A stretch of 9,128 nt of DNA from NCBI GenBank assembly GCA_003662715.1, contig QMYO01000049.1, positions 1 through 9,128 on the forward strand, read 5' to 3'. Shown here in pieces: positions 6,244 to 9,128 of the stretch. The stretch comes from Candidatus Bathyarchaeota archaeon. Its GTDB lineage: Archaea; Thermoproteota; Bathyarchaeia; Bathyarchaeales; Bathyarchaeaceae. How positions within the stretch are numbered: the stretch's first letter is position 1; every line of letters starts with the position of its first letter. The notes under the pieces were generated by a model. That model ran no database searches and was not told where the DNA came from. It saw only the letters and a program-made list of their open reading frames with translations. The position numbers and the translations under genes are program-made.

Positions 6244-7752
6244 ATGGTGATTCTGGAAGAACCCATAAAAGAAGTTTTAACAGTTAAAAACTACATTGGC
6301 GGCGAATGGGTTGAATCTAAAGGAGAACTAATAGACGTCGTGAATCCAGCTACATGCAAAACTATTGCTAAGGTTCCAATATCTACCAAAGATGAGCTAG
6401 ATTCCGCTGTAAAAGCTGCCCAAAAAGCTTTCCCAGAATGGAGGAAGACCCCTCCTCTTGCAAGGGTGAGATGCCTCTTCAGACTTAAAGAGCTAATGGA
6501 AGAACGTTTTGAAGAGCTTAGTAGAATTCAGACAATGGAGCATGGAAAAACCATAGATGAATCAAGAGGTGAAACGCGACGCGGAATCGAAAATGTCGAA
6601 GTTGCAACTGGAATAGCCTCTCTAATGATGGGATATAACCTCGAGGACATCGCGTTTGGCATAGACGAGTATGTTATTCGGCAACCATTAGGAGTTTTCG
6701 GAATAATAGGTCCCTTCAACTTTCCTTTCATGGTGCCACTCTGGTTCGCACCTTATGCGGTGGCAACTGGCAACTGCATAATAATAAAACCATCAAGCGA
6801 AGATCCCATAAGTCAAATGAAAATAGCTGAGATGGCTGAAGAGGTCGGCTTCCCACCAGGCGTGTGGAATGTTGTCAATGGTGGAAGAACTGTAGTATCT
6901 GCCATGCTTGATCATCCAGACATTGTTGGTATATGTTTTGTGGGATCCACTCCTGTGGCAAGAGATGTTGTCTACAAGAAATGCGGTGAAACTGGTAAGA
7001 GAGTCATTGCTCAAGGTGGCGCTAAGAACTTCTTACTGGTGATGCCAGACGCTGACTTGGAAAGGACCATTGCTGCTTGTATGACATCCTTCTACGGCAA
7101 CACGGGACAAAGGTGCCTATCGGGCGCCAACCTAGTCATCGTTGGTGAAGGTCTTAGCGAGCATGAATACAATGAATTCTACAAGAAAGTTGTTAACGCG
7201 TTCGTCGACACAGCATCAAAAATTAGGGTGGGATACGGGCTTGATGAAACAGTTCAGATGGGGCCTCTTCGAGACAAAGAGAAAAAGGAAAGAGTTACAC
7301 GGTTTATAGAGACAGGCATAAAAGAAGGTGCAAAACTGACATTAGACGGTAGAAAAGTAAAGCTTGTAGGAGAATGGCCCCAAGACTGCTTCCTTAATCC
7401 AACAGTTTTTGAGGATGTTACTCCGAACATGACAATTGGCAGAGAAGAGATTTTCGGTCCGGTGGCAAGCATTATGAGAGCTAGAAGCTTTGACGAAGCA
7501 ATAGAAATGATTCACGGCAATCCCTATGGCAATGCTGCTTCTATATTTACTTCCAGCGGAAAATGGGCACGAGAATTCCGGTACAGGGTTCAATGTGGAA
7601 ACATAGGCGTAAATATAGGAATAGCTGCTCCCATGGCTTTCTTCCCATTCAGCGGGATGAAACAGTCCTTCTACGGAATATTGCACGGCCAAGGTCGAGA
7701 AGCAATCCGTTTCTTCACGGAAAGCAAGGTTGTCATTGAAAGGTGGTTCTAG
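6244..7752 (+). CDS. mmsA: CoA-acylating (methyl)malonate-semialdehyde dehydrogenase
   Basis: Converts malonate or methylmalonate semialdehyde with CoA and NAD to acetyl- or propionyl-CoA plus CO2. 502 aa from ATG 6244, which has GGAGG (6232-6236) 7 nt upstream; a GTG at 6241 is possible but only 4 nt away. Aldehyde dehydrogenase landmarks: PFNFPFMVPLWFAPYA with Asn 159, KPSSEDP, the FVGSTPVA cofactor loop, and the nucleophile Cys 291 in GNTGQRCL. The segment that carries the general-base Glu in hydrolytic enzymes reads AQGGAKNF, without Glu. This is the mark of the CoA-acylating MMSDH branch, and GAKN and VMPDA are shared with it. Arg 113 in the HGKT region and the Arg just before the catalytic Cys match the carboxylate-binding pair described for Bacillus IolA-type enzymes. 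It lies downstream of the aminotransferase and its stop overlaps the next gene. Function is well supported; the choice between malonate and methylmalonate is not settled. Confidence 0.88.
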   Translation: MVILEEPIKEVLTVKNYIGGEWVESKGELIDVVNPATCKTIAKVPISTKDELDSAVKAAQKAFPEWRKTPPLARVRCLFRLKELMEERFEELSRIQTMEHGKTIDESRGETRRGIENVEVATGIASLMMGYNLEDIAFGIDEYVIRQPLGVFGIIGPFNFPFMVPLWFAPYAVATGNCIIIKPSSEDPISQMKIAEMAEEVGFPPGVWNVVNGGRTVVSAMLDHPDIVGICFVGSTPVARDVVYKKCGETGKRVIAQGGAKNFLLVMPDADLERTIAACMTSFYGNTGQRCLSGANLVIVGEGLSEHEYNEFYKKVVNAFVDTASKIRVGYGLDETVQMGPLRDKEKKERVTRFIETGIKEGAKLTLDGRKVKLVGEWPQDCFLNPTVFEDVTPNMTIGREEIFGPVASIMRARSFDEAIEMIHGNPYGNAASIFTSSGKWAREFRYRVQCGNIGVNIGIAAPMAFFPFSGMKQSFYGILHGQGREAIRFFTESKVVIERWF

Positions 7753-8195
7753 TGCTACTAAACACAGCCTCAGCTGTTATCAGCTTCCTCACCAAATTAG
7801 AAGAGGAAACCGCAAAATTCTACGCTGATTTAGCTCAGAAATATCCCGAAGGAAAAGAAACGTTCACATTTTTCTCCAAGGACAACCAAAAAAACAAAAC
7901 TATGCTGGAGAGAGCATATTACGGAGTTATCACCGATGCCCTCGAAGCTTGCTTCTCTTTTAAAGAAGGGTTAAATCCTGAAGCTTACAAAGTCAGAACC
8001 GAAATAACTGAGGAAACTGGTTATCTTGACGCTTTAAAGATAGCCTTAAAAACGGAAGAAAACATCTATAAAGCATACACAGATGCTGCATCCTTTTCAG
8101 AAGCCCTTATGGCTGATGTTCCACAAACCCTCAGAAAAATAGCAAAGAAAAGAGATGAGCGCATAACTAAATTAAAGCACCTCATAAAAGGATAA
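7752..8195 (+). CDS. Ferritin-like (rubrerythrin-related) four-helix protein lacking ExxH metal motifs
   Basis: A 147-aa helical protein of unknown role. The GTG start at 7752 overlaps the preceding TAG stop (TAGTG), and AGGTGG at 7741-7746 gives a ribosome site 5 nt upstream. Translation is therefore coupled to the semialdehyde dehydrogenase. Four helices follow the rubrerythrin plan: about 7-31 (EEETAKFY), 35-61, 91-114 (TEENIYKAY) and 119-145. The Glu of helices 1 and 3 is kept (about 18/19 and 103). The ExxH of helix 2 reads N45-QK-N48, and that of helix 4 reads R134-DE-R137, each followed four residues later by the expected Leu. A normal diiron site is thus unlikely. No signal peptide or membrane segment is seen. 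It may be a scaffold or subunit for the enzymes of this operon. The fold assignment is by pattern only. Confidence 0.7.
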   Translation: MLLNTASAVISFLTKLEEETAKFYADLAQKYPEGKETFTFFSKDNQKNKTMLERAYYGVITDALEACFSFKEGLNPEAYKVRTEITEETGYLDALKIALKTEENIYKAYTDAASFSEALMADVPQTLRKIAKKRDERITKLKHLIKG

Positions 8196-8210
8196 TGCTT
8201 AAAATAGTGA

Positions 8211-8403
8211 GAGCTTAGAAAAATCTGCGATGAGAACAGCGTCTTGCTAATAGCCGACGAGATGCAGAGTGAGATGAAAAGAACTGGCAAAATGTTTGCA
8301 GTTGAACATTATGATGTTGTTCCCGACATGATCGCAATGGCCAAGTCACTGGGGGAGGCTTCCAATAGGAGCTGCAATTGGAAGAGGAGACATCATGGAT
8401 TAG
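8211..8403 (+). pseudogene. Remnant of a second class III aminotransferase
   Basis: About 64 codons resemble the central part of a class III aminotransferase: ICDENSVLLIADEMQ, then RTGKMFAVEHYDVVPDMIAMAKSLG in one frame, and then PIGAAIGRGDIMD in another, ending at TAG 8401-8403. An in-frame TGA (8208-8210) stands just before it, and neither the first 220 or so residues nor the C-terminal third is present. Between SLG and PIGAA the sequence ctgggggaggcttccaata matches the expected reading if one G and one C were lost from the G and C runs near 8350-8363. The PLP Lys of MAKSLG survives, but the usual QTGFGRTG has become QSEMKRTG. It aligns with residues of about 230-295 of the intact enzyme at 4929-6221, yet differs at many positions. 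It is therefore an old, separate paralog and not a recent copy. Confidence 0.8.
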
Positions 8404-8412
8404 GTGTTGAAA

Positions 8413-9128
8413 TTGCATGGTTACGCTGGCAAAGTTTTAAGGGTGTATTTAACCGAAGGGAAAGTGACTGTTGAGGTTTTAAGAGAAGAACTGGTATTGC
8501 ATTATATCGGAGGTAAAGGATTTGGGGCGAAAATCCTTTTTGAGGAGCTTAAGCCTAGGATAGACCCCTACGACCCCTCAAACTTGTTGGTTTTTGCGGC
8601 GGGTCCGGTGAACGGGCTGGCTTTGTCTGGGGCTTCGAGGCTTTGCACTGTTTTCAAATCCCCTTTAACAGGTATCTGGGGTGAATCCCAGTGCGGCGGC
8701 CATTTCGCTCCACAATTAAAGTATGCCGGATACGACATGATGATAATCTATGGAAGATCAGAAAAACCAGTCTATATAACGGTAGAGGATGAGGATGTAA
8801 GTATAAACGATGCCTCCCACCTTTGGGGTGAAGACACTTTTGAAACAGAAAACGCCATAAAGAGGGATCATGGCAAAGGGTTTCAAGTGCTTTCCATAGG
8901 ACAAGCAGGGGAGAATCTCGTTAGATATGCATGTATAACCCATGATAGGGGGAGGCAGTTTGGAAGGTGTGGAGCCGGTGCAGTTATGGGCTCCAAGAAG
9001 CTTAAGGCAATCGCAGTTAAAGGCAGCGGAACAATTGAAGCGGCAAGGCAGGAAGACCTCAACAACTTCAGAAAGGAGTTAAATGAAAAAATTAGTCAGC
9101 GTTTAAAATCCCTAACAGAGTATGGGAC
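8413..9128 (+). CDS. Tungsten-containing aldehyde:ferredoxin oxidoreductase, N-terminal part (partial)
   Basis: An open frame runs without a stop to the window edge, giving 238 codons of an AOR-family protein that oxidises aldehydes to acids and reduces ferredoxin. The N-terminal domain matches well: HGYAGKVLRVYLTEGKV opening, YIGGKGFGAKIL, the AAGPVNG segment, SPLTGIWGESQCGGHF, LKYAGYD, then IGQAGENLVRYA, and HDRGRQFGRCGAGAVMGSKK (177-196). These are the segments that hold the bis-pterin cofactor. The Cys motifs for the 4Fe-4S cluster lie in the C-terminal part, outside the window. TTG 8413 is the preferred start. It aligns with the usual first residue, and GGTG at 8403-8406 is 6 nt upstream; GTG 8404 directly after an in-frame TAG is the alternative. 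No clear TATA lies just upstream, so it may be transcribed with the preceding operon or from CTTAAAATAG near 8199. Substrate class is undetermined. Confidence 0.9.
   Translation, partial: MHGYAGKVLRVYLTEGKVTVEVLREELVLHYIGGKGFGAKILFEELKPRIDPYDPSNLLVFAAGPVNGLALSGASRLCTVFKSPLTGIWGESQCGGHFAPQLKYAGYDMMIIYGRSEKPVYITVEDEDVSINDASHLWGEDTFETENAIKRDHGKGFQVLSIGQAGENLVRYACITHDRGRQFGRCGAGAVMGSKKLKAIAVKGSGTIEAARQEDLNNFRKELNEKISQRLKSLTEYG

Noticed and set aside
7342..7692. 116-aa minus-strand open frame inside the semialdehyde dehydrogenase gene
   Set aside because: It is antisense to clearly conserved coding sequence, and its translation shows no recognisable domain. The same holds for the 108-aa plus-strand frame at 2036-2362 inside the lysine dehydrogenase-like gene.
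8211..8403. Remnant as a recent duplication of the intact aminotransferase in this window
   Set aside because: Protein similarity is limited to family motifs, with many differences in between, so it is a separate and older paralog.
8244..8474. Open frame that could be called a 76-aa protein
   Set aside because: Its first half is the aminotransferase remnant and its second half is out-of-frame AOR sequence; it arises only because the frameshifts let reading continue.
8581..8640. GC-rich patch in the AOR gene as a sign of transfer
   Set aside because: By count this 60-base stretch is 60% GC, but it codes for a conserved Gly/Ala-rich segment and GC falls to about 38% by 8701-8760, so composition alone does not show foreign origin.

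Overview
The window looks like archaeal DNA, probably from an anaerobic member of the Thermoproteota such as a Bathyarchaeia-like lineage. The lineage is an inference. The direct signs are AT-rich intergenic DNA with archaeal TATA and BRE elements, Shine-Dalgarno sites of the GGAGG and GGTG types, an Lrp/AsnC regulator, and the start of a tungsten aldehyde:ferredoxin oxidoreductase (AOR) gene.

Layout. A minus-strand operon runs from about 4190 to the left edge: an NAD(P) aldehyde dehydrogenase (2680-4134), a lysine 6-dehydrogenase/saccharopine dehydrogenase-like enzyme (1498-2673), a GlcD-type FAD oxidoreductase (113-1483), and an Fe-S partner subunit whose first 38 codons lie at 1-116. Next comes a minus-strand Lrp/AsnC regulator (4260-4727). 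A 201-bp divergent intergenic region with several inverted repeats separates it from a plus-strand operon: a class III aminotransferase (4929-6221), a CoA-acylating (methyl)malonate-semialdehyde dehydrogenase (6244-7752), and a small ferritin-like protein without its usual metal ligands (7752-8195). After that lie a decayed fragment of a second class III aminotransferase (8211-8403) and the 5' part of an AOR gene (8413 to the right edge), which appears to start at TTG.

How the parts may work together (inference). The plus operon fits removal of an omega-amino group followed by oxidative CoA acylation, for example beta-alanine to malonate semialdehyde to acetyl-CoA. The minus operon fits oxidation of an amino acid or amine by the lysine-dehydrogenase-like enzyme, with the semialdehyde oxidised by the aldehyde dehydrogenase. 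The FAD and Fe-S pair would oxidise a further intermediate, with electrons leaving through Fe-S clusters. The Lrp protein between the arms is the obvious candidate to sense an amino acid and control both. The whole region is therefore read as an amino acid/aldehyde catabolic island.

The most unusual points are these: the ferritin-like protein has both ExxH motifs replaced; the FAD subunit lacks both histidine motifs typical of its family; the palindromes cluster around the regulator; the aminotransferase remnant carries two compensable single-base losses; and the AOR and Fe-S genes at the edges are easily missed.
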